The notes under the pieces were generated by a model that searched no databases, was not told the DNA's origin, and saw only the letters and a list, made by a program, of their open reading frames with translations. From Rhizobiaceae bacterium (lineage in GTDB: Bacteria; Pseudomonadota; Alphaproteobacteria; Rhizobiales; Rhizobiaceae): 64,000 nucleotides of DNA. The stretch spans positions 62,001 to 126,000 of the forward strand of contig JAEPMD010000007.1 in NCBI GenBank assembly GCA_017644105.1, in the 5' to 3' direction. How positions within the stretch are numbered: position 1 is the stretch's first letter; every line of letters starts with the position of its first letter. The position numbers and the translations under genes were made by a program. This document shows, piece after piece, positions 8,721 to 18,509 of the stretch.

Positions 8721-9599
8721 CTACTTACTTTCTCTCAGGCCAATCAGTGTTGCGCTTAAGACAATCAGTGCCACGCCCAAATATTGCGTGGTGGAGAGAA
8801 TTTCACCGACCACAAAGACGGCAAGCAGTGTGGCGACCAAGGGCTCGACCGTTGTGATCACAGTGGCAGATGACGCTGAAATGCGCTTAAGCCCGCGCAT
8901 GTATAAAATATTGATGAGAACCGTGCCAAACCAGCCAACGGCAAAGAAGGATCCCCAAACTTTAAACTCTGTGTTCTGAAACAATTGCGAAAGCGCTTGC
9001 CATGTTTGGGGGAAGAGTAAAAGCAATGGTATGGCGATGCTGAAAGCAGAAAACAGCAATTGATTGGGCGATAATTTGCCCAATGCAATTTTCCCAAGCA
9101 CTGCATAAATCGCGTATCCGAGCGCTGAGCCAAAGCCAAACACCAACCCAAATGCTGAGAGATTGATCTCGCTGCCTTGCGTATTGAGGATCAGCACGAC
9201 ACCAATCACAGAACAGATCACCAAGCCCCAACGCACCCAATCAGATTGTTCACTGAGAAACAGTTTTGACAAGATCATTACCCAGATAGGCGCTGTATAT
9301 AACAGCGCGACAGCCAAGGTGATGCCGAGATATTCGGTTGCGATGAAAAAGAACATGTTGAAGCCAAAGACGCCGGCAATTGAATGGGGCAATAGCAATT
9401 TCCAATTCACCCGCATGAGCGATAGGGCACCTTGAAAAAACACAGGATAAAACGCCATCAACGTGATTGAGGTGATGAGCATTCGAATGCTGGCAACTTG
9501 AAATCCGGTGAAGCCAGCTTCGTTTAGGATCGTACCAAAGGTGCCTAAAGTGCCCGCAATCGCCGCCGACAGAGCGACCATGATCACACCGAGATTCAT
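8721..9599 (-). CDS. DMT-family transporter (EamA)
   Basis: A 292-aa inner-membrane protein with about ten hydrophobic segments in two EamA repeats, the second ending in the usual VEPLVATLLAVFVVGEILS pattern. Family members export amino acids or other small metabolites; no substrate can be assigned. Its ATG overlaps the ubiA stop by 4 bases, so it is translated from the ubiA transcript. It converges on the Lrp-type gene with 25 bases between. Confidence 0.9.
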   Translation of the reverse strand: MNLGVIMVALSAAIAGTLGTFGTILNEAGFTGFQVASIRMLITSITLMAFYPVFFQGALSLMRVNWKLLLPHSIAGVFGFNMFFFIATEYLGITLAVALLYTAPIWVMILSKLFLSEQSDWVRWGLVICSVIGVVLILNTQGSEINLSAFGLVFGFGSALGYAIYAVLGKIALGKLSPNQLLFSAFSIAIPLLLLFPQTWQALSQLFQNTEFKVWGSFFAVGWFGTVLINILYMRGLKRISASSATVITTVEPLVATLLAVFVVGEILSTTQYLGVALIVLSATLIGLRESK

Positions 9600-10561
9600 G
9601 GCAACACCAGAGCGATGGCAAGGCCTGCAAAGATAACCAGTCCAACCTTGCCATTGAACTTAAACAGCCGCAAACATTGATCAGGGTTATCAATATCCAA
9701 AACTTTGATCTGCCAGATGAAGAGCCCCATCACGAAGAACAAGGTGATGTATGCAACAAATGGCATGGCAGAGAGATAATATGCGAGCGCCAGCAATAAC
9801 AGTGTCAGCCCATAGAGCAAGGCGAGCCATATCTTGGTATTCTCCGCAAATAAGCGCGCGGTGGATCTGACGCCAATGAGCGCATCATCCTCGCGATCTT
9901 GATGGGCATAGATCGTGTCGTAACCAATGGTCCAGAACACCGCCGCGAGATAAAGACAAATTGAGGCCCAAGTCACTTCTTCAAAAACTGCCGACCAGCC
10001 AACCAGCGCACCCCAGGAGAAGGCAAGCCCCAGAAAGAGCTGCGGCCAATCGGTAAAGCGTTTTGCAAATGGATAAATCGCAACAACAACAAGCGAAGCC
10101 ATCGCAAGAAAAATCGTGAACCAATTAAATTGGAACAAAACCAATGCACCCACAACAAGCTGCGCGATGATAAAGAGCTTCGCATTCTTTCGGCTTATAC
10201 GACCTGCGGGTAACGGGCGAGAACGCGTTCGTTCCACTTGAGCATCAAGCTCATGATCAACGAGATCGTTATAGGTACAGCCTGCACCTCGCATCGCGAT
10301 TGCGCCGATTGTGAAAAGAATACAATGCCAAATGAAAGTCTGATAGACGCTTAGAATAGCAGTTTCACCAGCAGCTATTTGCGCATTTGCCGCCATGGCT
10401 GCGGACCATAAACACGGCAGTAACAAAAGTTGCCAACCAATCGGTCGATCCCAACGGGCCATCTGTGCCATTGGCCAAATACTTTGCGGCAAGAGGCGAT
10501 ACACCCAATTATCAGAAGGCGCATCAGCCACGCGTGAATTATGTCCAATTTCCTCACTCAT
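9596..10561 (-). CDS. ubiA: 4-hydroxybenzoate polyprenyltransferase
   Basis: Attaches the polyprenyl chain to 4-hydroxybenzoate in ubiquinone synthesis, in the inner membrane. The 321-aa protein has about eight membrane segments and the two Mg-binding aspartate motifs of the family: NDLVDHELDAQVERTRSRPL around residue 98 and DTIYAHQDREDD around residue 215. The side chain would come from the polyprenyl diphosphate synthase encoded at 19676. It overlaps the downstream DMT gene by 4 bases. Confidence 0.95.
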   Translation of the reverse strand: MSEEIGHNSRVADAPSDNWVYRLLPQSIWPMAQMARWDRPIGWQLLLLPCLWSAAMAANAQIAAGETAILSVYQTFIWHCILFTIGAIAMRGAGCTYNDLVDHELDAQVERTRSRPLPAGRISRKNAKLFIIAQLVVGALVLFQFNWFTIFLAMASLVVVAIYPFAKRFTDWPQLFLGLAFSWGALVGWSAVFEEVTWASICLYLAAVFWTIGYDTIYAHQDREDDALIGVRSTARLFAENTKIWLALLYGLTLLLLALAYYLSAMPFVAYITLFFVMGLFIWQIKVLDIDNPDQCLRLFKFNGKVGLVIFAGLAIALVLP

Positions 10562-10685
10562 GCCTTTTGATGTCAGCCAAGATGATAAAGGTCAAGCATG
10601 GTTTTTGTCGCGGTGATGATTGAGCACATGATTTCGCGGTTTTAGCCTTGAAAATTATGGAAAGTGAGTGCGCGTGCCTTGACCT

Positions 10686-10700
10686 TCGCAAGGCTTGCGA
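10686..10700. promoter_or_regulatory. 15-bp palindrome in the purD leader
   Basis: TCGCAAG-G-CTTGCGA is a perfect palindrome with a one-base centre, 36 bases before the purD ATG. It overlaps a second inverted repeat GCCTTG/CAAGGC. It could be an operator or a leader hairpin. Confidence 0.35.
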
Positions 10701-10735
10701 CTACGCCAAAACCAACGACAGATCAGGAGCAAACC

Positions 10736-12010
10736 ATGAATGTCTTTCTAATAGGTTCGGGCGGTCGAGAACACGCGTTGGCTTGGAAAATTGCACAATC
10801 TCCACTTCTTAAAACGCTTTTTGCAGCAACTGGAAATCCCGGCATTAAAGACCATGCTGAGATCGTTGATGTTGATATCAACAATCATGAAGCCGTGATT
10901 GCATTTTGTAAGCTACAGAATATCGAACTTGTGGTGGTTGGTCCTGAACAGCCATTGGTGGATGGTATTACTGATCCTTTGGAAGCGGCAGGTATTAAAG
11001 TCTTTGGCCCCAGCAAAGCTGCTTCACAGCTTGAAGGTTCAAAAGGGTTTACGAAAGATCTCTGCGCAAAATATTCAATCCCAACCGGTGCATATCAGCG
11101 TTTTGATAATGCCGATGATGCGAAAGCCTATACACGCGAACAAGGTGCGCCAATTGTGATCAAAGCCGATGGCCTTGCCGCGGGTAAAGGCGTCACCGTT
11201 GCAATGTCACTTGATGAGGCACTTGCCGCAATTGATGATTGTTTTGATGGCGCCTTTGGTGCAGCTGGTGCTGAGGTTGTGGTCGAAGCATATCTTGATG
11301 GCGAGGAAGCAAGCTTCTTTTGTTTATGCGATGGCAAAACAGCTTTGCCTATGGCTGCAGCGCAAGATCATAAGCGTGTTGGTGATGGCGATACCGGCCC
11401 CAATACCGGTGGCATGGGTGCCTACGCCCCCGCGCCCGTTATGTCGGATGAAATGACCGCGCGCACCATGAAAGAAATTGTCGAACCGACTTTGGCCGGC
11501 ATGGCACAAGATGGCCATCCGTTTAAAGGCGTTTTGTTTGTGGGCTTGATGATCACCGACAAGGGTCCGGAACTGATTGAATATAATGTTCGCTTTGGTG
11601 ATCCGGAATGCCAATTGCTGATGTTGCGTTTGAAAGATGATCTTCTACCGCTACTGCTAGCCGCAGCTGAAGGTTCGCTAGATGGGCATTCGATGTCTTG
11701 GGATGATAATGTTGCGCTCACTGTCGTGATGGCTGCAGAAGGCTATCCCGCTTCACCACTTAAAGGCACAGAAATTAAAGGTGTTGATCAGATTACTGAC
11801 GCTGACACCAAGATTTTCCATGCAGGTACGGTCGTTAAAGACGGTAAACTGCTTGCCAATGGCGGCCGTGTTTTAAATGTGACGGCCACAGGCAATGATA
11901 TCATCCAAGCGCGAGATAAGGCTTACGATGCTGTGAAATCCATTGACTGGCCTCAAGGTTTTTACCGCAATGATATTGGTTGGCGCGCCATCGAGCGTGT
12001 GAAAAATTAG
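10736..12010 (+). CDS. purD: Phosphoribosylamine-glycine ligase
   Basis: PurD (GARS) joins phosphoribosylamine and glycine with ATP in the second step of purine synthesis. The 424-aa ATP-grasp protein begins with the conserved [18 protein letters not shown] and carries the [11 protein letters not shown] loop, the GEEASFF motif and the [10 protein letters not shown] motif. The ATG at 10736 is chosen because AGGAGC lies just upstream and the product then has the usual N-terminus; the frame is open to 10664 but that part is not PurD-like. Confidence 0.97.
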   Translation: MNVFLIGSGGREHALAWKIAQSPLLKTLFAATGNPGIKDHAEIVDVDINNHEAVIAFCKLQNIELVVVGPEQPLVDGITDPLEAAGIKVFGPSKAASQLEGSKGFTKDLCAKYSIPTGAYQRFDNADDAKAYTREQGAPIVIKADGLAAGKGVTVAMSLDEALAAIDDCFDGAFGAAGAEVVVEAYLDGEEASFFCLCDGKTALPMAAAQDHKRVGDGDTGPNTGGMGAYAPAPVMSDEMTARTMKEIVEPTLAGMAQDGHPFKGVLFVGLMITDKGPELIEYNVRFGDPECQLLMLRLKDDLLPLLLAAAEGSLDGHSMSWDDNVALTVVMAAEGYPASPLKGTEIKGVDQITDADTKIFHAGTVVKDGKLLANGGRVLNVTATGNDIIQARDKAYDAVKSIDWPQGFYRNDIGWRAIERVKN

Positions 12011-12133
12011 AGGAATATCTCGCCGAGATCGGTGATTGATCATTTAACCTTTGTTAACCACACCAGCACACGAAAACCTAACTTTGCAGTGTTAGTATCT
12101 CTTTGAACAAATCCGTTAAAAGAGGGTTACGAC

Positions 12134-12775
12134 ATGTCTAAGCTCCTGATTTTGAGCGCTTTTGCGCTGTCCATGAGCACATCTTTGGTTCTTGCCGATA
12201 GCAGCATCAAAGAACTTGAGAAGATTGAAATGCAAGAGACCGCCCAGGGTAGTCTGATTGTCTTTGGTTGCCCGACATGCAACAAAGAGGAAGAAGACAC
12301 GGGCCCGGTATTAGAAAGCGGTTCACAAATTTTCGAAATGCGCAAAGTTGGTGAAGACGAGAAGCTTTATCGTGTTGAAAATTGGTTAGGTGGTAGTCCG
12401 GTCGCATTTGCACATCGCGCGCCGACCCCTGAATCAATTGACATTTTGCTTGGCAACAAACCTGATGTTGAAGTTGCAAATATCGATGACAATTCGGTAT
12501 CTTCTATCGGGGTAACGGAACCAACACGTCTAGCAATTTACGGTCCTGCTGAGCCAGTTGAAGTCAAAGCAGTCGCGACACTTGAAAACGGTGAAGAACG
12601 TGTGCCGCTAGGTCCAGATATCGAACCGAACCTGATGCCTGCGGTCGCAGCGACTGCTGCAATGCCGTCTTCTGATGAAAAAGTCGTCGTTGAAGATCAG
12701 CCGGTCGCAATGGTGAAAGAGCCGGTAACTGTGAAAGAATTGGAAACAGATTCTTTCAGCTTACGGCTGAACTAA
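12134..12775 (+). CDS. Secreted protein, HPE1-like (rhizobial family)
   Basis: A 213-aa protein with a clear Sec signal peptide (MSKLLILSAFALSMSTSLVLA, cleavage after ALA-like site near residue 21). Just after this is a CPTC pair (GCPTCNKEEED), then an ENWLGGSPVAF block near residue 90. These features match the rhizobial 'plant virulence effector HPE1-like' family as I remember it; the C-terminal half is acidic and low in predicted structure. Function is unknown and the 'effector' name should not be taken as evidence of pathogenicity. It is monocistronic, ending in a bidirectional terminator. Confidence 0.65.
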   Translation: MSKLLILSAFALSMSTSLVLADSSIKELEKIEMQETAQGSLIVFGCPTCNKEEEDTGPVLESGSQIFEMRKVGEDEKLYRVENWLGGSPVAFAHRAPTPESIDILLGNKPDVEVANIDDNSVSSIGVTEPTRLAIYGPAEPVEVKAVATLENGEERVPLGPDIEPNLMPAVAATAAMPSSDEKVVVEDQPVAMVKEPVTVKELETDSFSLRLN

Positions 12776-12791
12776 TCACAAAAAAATTTAT

Positions 12792-12820
12792 AAAAGCCGG
12801 ATCTAGCATCCGGCTTTTTT
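12792..12820. terminator. Bidirectional terminator between the HPE1-like gene and glyS
   Basis: Perfect 11-bp arms AAAAGCCGGAT/ATCCGGCTTTT around a 5-base loop, with T-rich sequence on the + side and A/T-rich sequence on the - side. It serves both convergent genes. Confidence 0.9.
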
Positions 12821-12823
12821 GTT

Positions 12824-14938
12824 TTAACCAGAAATTTTTGAAAAATCTGCTACCAGCTCAACACTTTTACGGATTTGCGCCAAAAGGGCCAAGCGATTAA
12901 CACGAATTTTTTCGTCATCAACATTGACCATGACATCTTCAAAAAAGGCATCAATTGGCTCTCTGAGTGTTGCAAGCGATGTCATCGCAGCGCCAAAATC
13001 TTCTTTTGCTAAAGCATCTGATGAAGCGCTTTGGGCAGCCGTTACTGCCTTATAAAGTTCTTCTTCAGGCGCACCCTCAAATAGATCTGCATTTACTTCA
13101 AGCGCAATATCTGCACCTTTTTTCTCCTCCGCTGACAAGATATTTGCCGCGCGACGATAGCCGGCCAACAAGTTCTGGCCCGCATCGCTTCCAAGCAAGT
13201 CAGCCAATGCGACCAATCGATTGGTCAATGACACCAATTCATCGGAGCTATCGGTCAGCACTGCGTCAATTAAATCATGACGCGCGCCTTTGTCGCGAAG
13301 ATAAACTTTCAACCGATCATGGAAGAAGTTCAATAGATCAGGTGTCTCTGTCATGAACTGGCTAAGATTGCAGCGCAAATGATTTTCCAAGATGATGCGG
13401 ATCACACCAAGCGCCGCCCGACGCAATGCGTAAGGATCTTTTGAACCCGTTGGTTTTTCATCAATGGACCAAAACCCTGTCAGCGTATCCAGCTTATCGG
13501 CCAGCGCTATCGTAGCAGCCACTGCATCCTTTGGCACTTCGTCCGATGGACCTTGCGGCTTGTAGTGCTCTTCAATCGCAGCAGCGACGGAGGGAGTTTC
13601 ACCTTGCAATTCGGCATAACGACGTCCCATGAGGCCCTGCAGCTCGGTGAATTCAAACACCGCTTCTGTTTGCAAATCCGCCTTTGCGAGATAAGCCGCA
13701 CGTTTAACCTGCGCTGGATCTGCACCGGTGACCGACGCAAGTTCTTCCGCCAATTTTGCAATACGTTGAACCCGTGCACCTTGCGTACCGAGCTTGGCGT
13801 GGAAGGTTACATTTAACCAATCAAGGCGCGCCATACGCTGATCAAGCGGCTTTGACATATCAAGTTCATAGGTGTCTGCTGATCCGGAAATCTGATCGAG
13901 ATCAGGTAGGTCTGTTTGGTCAGTTTGCCAGAAATAAAGCGCATCTGACAAACGTGCACGAACGACTTTGCCATTACCGTAGGCGATTTCTTTGCCGCCA
14001 TCTTCGGCCTCGATATTCGAGGTGAGAATGAAGCGGTTTGCTAAGGCACCATTTGCGCCACGCAACACAAAGCACTTTTGGTTGGTTTTAATCGTCAGGC
14101 GAATAACTTCGTCTGGAATTGCCAAAAACTCTTCTTCAAACTCACCCATCAGCACAACCGGCCATTCAACGAGACCAGACACTTCTTCAAGCAATCCTTC
14201 GTCTTCGACGAGCTCAAACCCTGATGCGAATGCTAGATTTTGCGCGTCCGATTTAATGATCTCCTTGCGGCGATCTGCATCAAGAATAACCTTAGCCTTT
14301 TCAAGCGCTGAGACATAATCATCAAAGCGGCGCACTTTAATTTCATCGGGTGCATGAAAACGGTGACCATAGGTAACATTACCTGATTGAATACCTTCTG
14401 CTTCAAACGGGATGACGACAGGCTCTTCGGTTTCAGGTCCAAAGGTACAGACGATGGATTGCAACGGACGTACCCAACGCATAGCACCTGGTTTTGCAGA
14501 TGCAGCACCCCAGCGCATTGATTTTGGCCAAGGGAAATTTTTGATAATGCCCGGCATCACATCTGCGATGATGTCTTCTGCTTTACGGCCAGGCTTTTCG
14601 ATCACAGCCACATAAAACTCACCTTTTTTCGGATCACTTTGTGTCGTGGCTTCTTCGATTGATAATAACCCTGCCCCGCGCAAAAATCCTTGAATGGCTT
14701 TTTCAGGTGCATCAACGCGTGGACCTTTTCGCTCTTCGCGAATGTCAGCAGATTTTGCCGTTAACCCGCGCAGGTCCAAAGCTAATCGACGCGGCGTCCA
14801 ATATTCACGCGCTGCTTCGTAAGTCAGCCCGGCATCTACCAATGCGTCTGTCACCAGCTTTTTCAAATCGCCAGCTGCTTTGCGTTGCATGCGTGCTGGG
14901 ATTTCTTCGGAACGTAATTCTAATAATAGATCAGGCAT
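12824..14938 (-). CDS. glyS: Glycine-tRNA ligase beta subunit
   Basis: Beta chain of the bacterial alpha2beta2 glycyl-tRNA synthetase, carrying tRNA recognition and anticodon-binding functions. The 704-aa length is normal. It begins with the family signature [17 protein letters not shown] and contains the [15 protein letters not shown] and [14 protein letters not shown] regions. glyQ lies 1.2 kb upstream on the same strand, with three small genes between, so the two subunits may still share a transcript. Confidence 0.97.
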   Translation of the reverse strand: MPDLLLELRSEEIPARMQRKAAGDLKKLVTDALVDAGLTYEAAREYWTPRRLALDLRGLTAKSADIREERKGPRVDAPEKAIQGFLRGAGLLSIEEATTQSDPKKGEFYVAVIEKPGRKAEDIIADVMPGIIKNFPWPKSMRWGAASAKPGAMRWVRPLQSIVCTFGPETEEPVVIPFEAEGIQSGNVTYGHRFHAPDEIKVRRFDDYVSALEKAKVILDADRRKEIIKSDAQNLAFASGFELVEDEGLLEEVSGLVEWPVVLMGEFEEEFLAIPDEVIRLTIKTNQKCFVLRGANGALANRFILTSNIEAEDGGKEIAYGNGKVVRARLSDALYFWQTDQTDLPDLDQISGSADTYELDMSKPLDQRMARLDWLNVTFHAKLGTQGARVQRIAKLAEELASVTGADPAQVKRAAYLAKADLQTEAVFEFTELQGLMGRRYAELQGETPSVAAAIEEHYKPQGPSDEVPKDAVAATIALADKLDTLTGFWSIDEKPTGSKDPYALRRAALGVIRIILENHLRCNLSQFMTETPDLLNFFHDRLKVYLRDKGARHDLIDAVLTDSSDELVSLTNRLVALADLLGSDAGQNLLAGYRRAANILSAEEKKGADIALEVNADLFEGAPEEELYKAVTAAQSASSDALAKEDFGAAMTSLATLREPIDAFFEDVMVNVDDEKIRVNRLALLAQIRKSVELVADFSKISG

Positions 14939-14986
14939 TTAAGTGATACTCAGGTTTCATTATCTCGTGAATGGGTTGTCTTGGTG

Positions 14987-15376
14987 TTAGCCGGTTAGGT
15001 CTTGTCCGAAGGCTATATCATGATCATCGAGATCTTGAATACCAAATTCGAGAACGCCATAAGGTTTCTCATGTAATTTATAATCTATGATCGCGCCACT
15101 TTTTTGAAACTCTTCATAGATCTTCTTCGCATCATCTACCCAAAAATAGGCATTCCAGGTCATGTCTTTGATCTTCCAATTGGGGATGATTTCATGATCT
15201 TCAGGCGCTTGGCTTAACATCATAAAACAGCCATCGCGTCGCAGAATGGCAAAATCCACCGGCTCGCCATAGGTATTGGCGGCAAATCCAAGTTTATCCG
15301 TCCAATAGGCGATGCTTTTGATTATATCTGACACCATCAAAACCGGTGCCTGACTGATTAATTTTGCTCTATCCAT
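14987..15376 (-). CDS. VOC (glyoxalase/bleomycin-resistance) family protein
   Basis: A 129-aa protein with the vicinal-oxygen-chelate fold: APVLMVSDIIKSIAYWTDKLGF at the N-terminus, and VLEFGIQDLDDHDIAFGQ at the end, where the metal-ligand acidic residue usually lies. Members bind a metal and range from dioxygenases to antibiotic-binding proteins; this one has no assignable substrate. The ATG at 15376 is preferred over an upstream TTG-type start because it gives the usual short leader. It lies between glyS and the CDGSH gene. Confidence 0.82.
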   Translation of the reverse strand: MDRAKLISQAPVLMVSDIIKSIAYWTDKLGFAANTYGEPVDFAILRRDGCFMMLSQAPEDHEIIPNWKIKDMTWNAYFWVDDAKKIYEEFQKSGAIIDYKLHEKPYGVLEFGIQDLDDHDIAFGQDLTG

Positions 15377-15488
15377 GGCCTTAACACATGCTGATGAGAA
15401 TTGATGGATCAGCATGTAGCAAGTGTTGGGAAAGATGTCACGTGCAATCGGCGCGGATCAGTAGATCGTAAGTGCGGGTTATCTTCGT

Positions 15489-15728
15489 TTAGAGGCCTTT
15501 GTGGCTTCCGTCACAAAATGGCTGACCATCAGTTTGCTTGCAGCCGCAGAAAAACTTCCGACCCGTCTCTTCAGCTGTCCATTTCATCGGCGCGAATTCA
15601 GACCCCTTGTGGCTGCCATCACAAAAGGGTTGATTTGCGGATTGCCCGCAGGTGCACCAAAAATAGTTTTTGCCTTCTTCCACTTCCACCGGAATGGGTG
15701 ATGTGGTTGCAACATGTCCTTTGGCCAT
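15489..15728 (-). CDS. Double CDGSH iron-sulfur domain protein
   Basis: A 79-aa protein with two CDGSH zinc-finger-like motifs, each of the form CxC-x-FCDGSHKG (CTCGQSANQPFCDGSH near residues 24-39 and CGCKQTDGQPFCDGSH near residues 61-76). Each motif would hold a 2Fe-2S cluster with three Cys and one His. No signal peptide or membrane anchor is seen, so it is cytosolic, unlike mitoNEET. Bacterial homologues are linked to redox and iron homeostasis; the role here is unknown. It sits between two VOC genes. Confidence 0.93.
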   Translation of the reverse strand: MAKGHVATTSPIPVEVEEGKNYFWCTCGQSANQPFCDGSHKGSEFAPMKWTAEETGRKFFCGCKQTDGQPFCDGSHKGL

Positions 15729-15745
15729 GGGTTTCTCCTCGTAAA

Positions 15746-16117
15746 TTACCGATGTTGATCAAACATGATGGGGTTTCCATCAGGATCTTCTACGACAAAA
15801 CTAGCCGGACCGGATGAGTTTTCATCCACTTCTTTAGCAATTTTTATCCCTTCGCTCTTCAGTTTTTTCTGAATATCGCGAATATCGGTGAAATTCTCAG
15901 TGTTTTGACCATCAGCATCCCATCAGGGATTAAAGGTCATAATGTTTTTCTCAAACATACCCTGAAACAGCCCAATCACAGCGGTCGGGCTTTTCATAAT
16001 CACCCAACCATGTTCGGTTTGATCATGGAAAATCTCAAAACCAAGCTTTTGATAAAAGTCTTTTGAAGCTGCGACGTCTTTCACCGCCAAGCTTTGTGAA
16101 AAATTGCCAAGATCCAT
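15746..16117 (-). pseudogene. VOC-family gene interrupted by one in-frame TGA
   Basis: Translation starts well (GGGAG site, then MDLGNFSQSLAVKDVAASKD) but stops at TGA 15923-15925 after the motif MTFNP. Reading through, the same frame continues for 58 more codons (WDADGQNTENFTDIR through to FVVEDPDGNPIMFDQHR) to a TAA at 15746-15748, giving a normal-length VOC protein. Homologues usually have a Gly at the position of the stop, so one base change (GGA to TGA) or a sequencing error is enough. There is no frameshift and no other damage, so the lesion is recent, or the stop is suppressed. Confidence 0.85.
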
Positions 16118-16177
16118 CCTGCTCTCCCTCAATTCATGAGAGATAGGATAGCTCGCCTTTCATCTTTCGCAAGTAAA

Positions 16178-17113
16178 CTATTCAGCGCCGCCGGCTTTGG
16201 TGAGCAAGAAGGCTTCACCGCATTGGCGGGATAGATTGCGCACACGCAGGATATAGCTTTGGCGTTCGGTAACGGAAATCACCCCACGCGCATCAAGCAG
16301 GTTAAACACATGCGAAGCCTTAATGCACTGGTCATAAGCAGGCAGCACGCATTTGTGCAAAGCGCTCTGGTCGTCCGGTGCACCAGCTTTCAACAATGCT
16401 TCGCACTCGCCTTCAGCATCTTCAAAATGACGCAACAACATTTCTGTATTGGCATATTCAAAATTATGACGAGAATATTCTTGCTCGGCTTGCAGGAAGA
16501 CGTCACCATAGGTAACCTTGTCGTCGCCTTCGCCACCATTGAAATTTAAATCATAAACATTATCAACGCCTTGGACATACATTGTCAAACGCTCAAGACC
16601 ATAGGTCAATTCGCCTGCAACGGGCGAGCACTCAATACCGCAGACCTGTTGGAAATAAGTAAACTGGGATACTTCCATGCCATCGCACCAGCACTCCCAG
16701 CCAAGACCCCAAGCACCCAGCGTTGGACTTTCCCAATCATCTTCCACAAAGCGGACATCATGCACGAGCGGATCAAGCCCGATCGCTTTAAGCGAACCGA
16801 GATAAAGTTCCTGCAGGTTTGATGGATTTGGCTTTAAGATCACCTGATACTGATAATAATGCTGCAGGCGATTTGGGTTTTCACCATAGCGACCATCTGT
16901 GGGACGACGTGATGGCTGAACATAAGCGGCATTCCATGATTTTGGGCCAAGCGCACGCAATGTTGTTGCTGGGTGGAAAGTCCCCGCACCAACTTCCATA
17001 TCGTAGGGCTGCAAGATCACACAACCATATTCTGCCCAATAATTATGAAGGGTCAGGATAAGACCCTGAAATGATTTTGTCGGATCAAGATGTTTTGGAA
17101 CTGATGCGGTCAT
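16178..17113 (-). CDS. glyQ: Glycine-tRNA ligase alpha subunit
   Basis: Catalytic alpha chain of the alpha2beta2 glycyl-tRNA synthetase; forms glycyl-adenylate and charges tRNA-Gly. The 311-aa product has the class II signatures [31 protein letters not shown] and [20 protein letters not shown], all near-invariant. The ATG at 17113 is chosen; a TTG three codons earlier is in frame. A short membrane protein and an S49 peptidase lie upstream on the same strand. Confidence 0.97.
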   Translation of the reverse strand: MTASVPKHLDPTKSFQGLILTLHNYWAEYGCVILQPYDMEVGAGTFHPATTLRALGPKSWNAAYVQPSRRPTDGRYGENPNRLQHYYQYQVILKPNPSNLQELYLGSLKAIGLDPLVHDVRFVEDDWESPTLGAWGLGWECWCDGMEVSQFTYFQQVCGIECSPVAGELTYGLERLTMYVQGVDNVYDLNFNGGEGDDKVTYGDVFLQAEQEYSRHNFEYANTEMLLRHFEDAEGECEALLKAGAPDDQSALHKCVLPAYDQCIKASHVFNLLDARGVISVTERQSYILRVRNLSRQCGEAFLLTKAGGAE

Positions 17114-17219
17114 TGCGTTCAACTTACGTGGCTAGATTTAACTCTGCGCTCAATCGCATGATGGCCCGTTCCGGTCAAGATATCTGTTTAAAATATAAAG
17201 CTTGGTTATCTGCGGTTAT

Positions 17220-17411
17220 CTATTCATCATCGCGTTTTATGCGATATTCACCTGTTTCGGGATCTTCGATTAAAGTGCCTTGCGCACCGGTTTGACGCTC
17301 TTTCTCAGCATCGCGAACTCTGGCAGAAACCTTTTCTGCCGCTTTGGTGAGGTTTTTATATCCCCACCATCCTAAAGCACCCACAACACCAAGTACAATC
17401 AGTCCATTCAT
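17220..17411 (-). CDS. Small single-pass membrane protein, unknown function
   Basis: A 63-aa protein: a short hydrophobic segment with an unusual GWWGYK boundary (MNGLIVLGVVGALGWWGYK, residues 1-19), then a charged stretch likely to form a helix, and a C-terminal DPETGEYRIKRD motif. It lies between the S49 peptidase gene and glyQ, a placement I recall as conserved in rhizobia. No enzymatic motif is seen. Confidence 0.75.
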   Translation of the reverse strand: MNGLIVLGVVGALGWWGYKNLTKAAEKVSARVRDAEKERQTGAQGTLIEDPETGEYRIKRDDE

Positions 17412-17469
17412 GTTTCTGGCTTTCTATCCCAATTAGTTTTGACCAACTAGCTTCTGGCCACAAAAGTGT

Positions 17470-17487
17470 CGGGACCGCGCGATCCCG
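17470..17487 (-). terminator. Stem-loop after the S49 peptidase gene
   Basis: On the - strand CGGGATCG/CGGTCCCG folds into a strong GC-rich stem with one G-U pair, 13 bases past the peptidase stop; the following ACACTTTTG is a weak T tract. It may act as a partial terminator or a 3'-end stabiliser. Confidence 0.45.
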
Positions 17488-17499
17488 TCCACTCAGTTC

Positions 17500-18369
17500 T
17501 TAAAGTCCATATTGTGCCCAAAGGGCTTTTTCTTCAACTGTATTTGCAAATCCTTGTGAGAGGTTCGCTCCCAAATTCTCAGTAGCACCACTACCCAACA
17601 TCGCAGCCACACCTTGCGAACGCCCACCAAAAAAACCACGTTTTGGTGCGATAAGCTTCAATTGGGTTTTATCACCGAATTTTTCTTTCAAGACCGCGCG
17701 CATATCGCCAATATCATCAACAAGCCCAAGTTCTCTGCCTTGCATGCCGGTCCAAAAAGCGCCGGTGAACATTTCGTCTGTTTCGTTCAAGCGCTCACCG
17801 CGCGAGGCTTTGACCATGTCAATGAAGACCTCATGAATTTCCAATTGCAGTTTTTTCAATCGGTCGATATCGGCCTTTTTCTCTGGCATAAACGGATCAA
17901 GAGTCGATTTGTTTTTCCCTGCTGTATAAACACGGCGTTCGACACCGATCTTTTTGAGCAATTCAGGGAAACCAAATCCACCTGAGACCACACCGATGGA
18001 CCCGACAATCGATGACGGGTCAACATAAATCTCATCACCTGCACACGCAATCATATAGCCACCTGATGCCGCGACATCTTCAACAAACATGAACACGTCT
18101 TTGTCTTTTTCTTCAGCCAATTGACGAATGCGATTATGGATTTGACGAGATTGTACGGGCGAACCGCCTGGTGAATTGACTGAAAATGCCACGGCGGGCG
18201 CTTTTTTATCTGCAAAAGCGCGATCCAAAAGTTCGGCAACGCTAGCCAAATTCAAATTTTTGCTGAACTGATTACCGCCTGACATGATTGCGCCATGCAA
18301 TCTGACAACAGGGATTTCAACGCTTTCTTTGCGAAATTTTTTCGGTAATAACTTCTTCAAGCGGCGCAT
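17500..18369 (-). CDS. S49-family peptidase (SohB/SppA-like)
   Basis: A serine peptidase of the signal-peptide-peptidase A family. The 289-aa protein is the short single-domain form. The catalytic Ser is probably S102 in VAASGGYMIACAGD and the general-base Lys K154 in GKNKSTLDPF, the Ser/Lys dyad of the family. No clear N-terminal signal or membrane segment is seen, so it could be cytosolic or peripherally attached. A sigma-70-like promoter lies just upstream. Confidence 0.92.
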   Translation of the reverse strand: MRRLKKLLPKKFRKESVEIPVVRLHGAIMSGGNQFSKNLNLASVAELLDRAFADKKAPAVAFSVNSPGGSPVQSRQIHNRIRQLAEEKDKDVFMFVEDVAASGGYMIACAGDEIYVDPSSIVGSIGVVSGGFGFPELLKKIGVERRVYTAGKNKSTLDPFMPEKKADIDRLKKLQLEIHEVFIDMVKASRGERLNETDEMFTGAFWTGMQGRELGLVDDIGDMRAVLKEKFGDKTQLKLIAPKRGFFGGRSQGVAAMLGSGATENLGANLSQGFANTVEEKALWAQYGL

Positions 18370-18414
18370 GCCGGTAACTCCATTTTAGGTCTATTAAATC
18401 GTTTTGTTAGCTAG

Positions 18415-18443
18415 CATGTAGGGGGCAAAGTCCTTCAAAACAA
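18415..18443 (-). promoter_or_regulatory. Sigma-70-type promoter for the S49 peptidase gene
   Basis: On the - strand TTGTTT and TACATG are separated by 17 bases, about 45 bases before the start codon. The match is fair and has no other support. Confidence 0.4.
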
Positions 18444-18509
18444 GCAACTTTACAAAAATTTACATTTTCAAGGTCGCTCAGTTTTTAGATATTGCGGAAT
18501 GTACGGTTG

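Noticed and set aside
10664-10735. An earlier start for PurD
   Set aside because: The added 24 residues are not PurD-like, overlap palindromes and precede a good AGGAGC site with the conserved [10 protein letters not shown] start.
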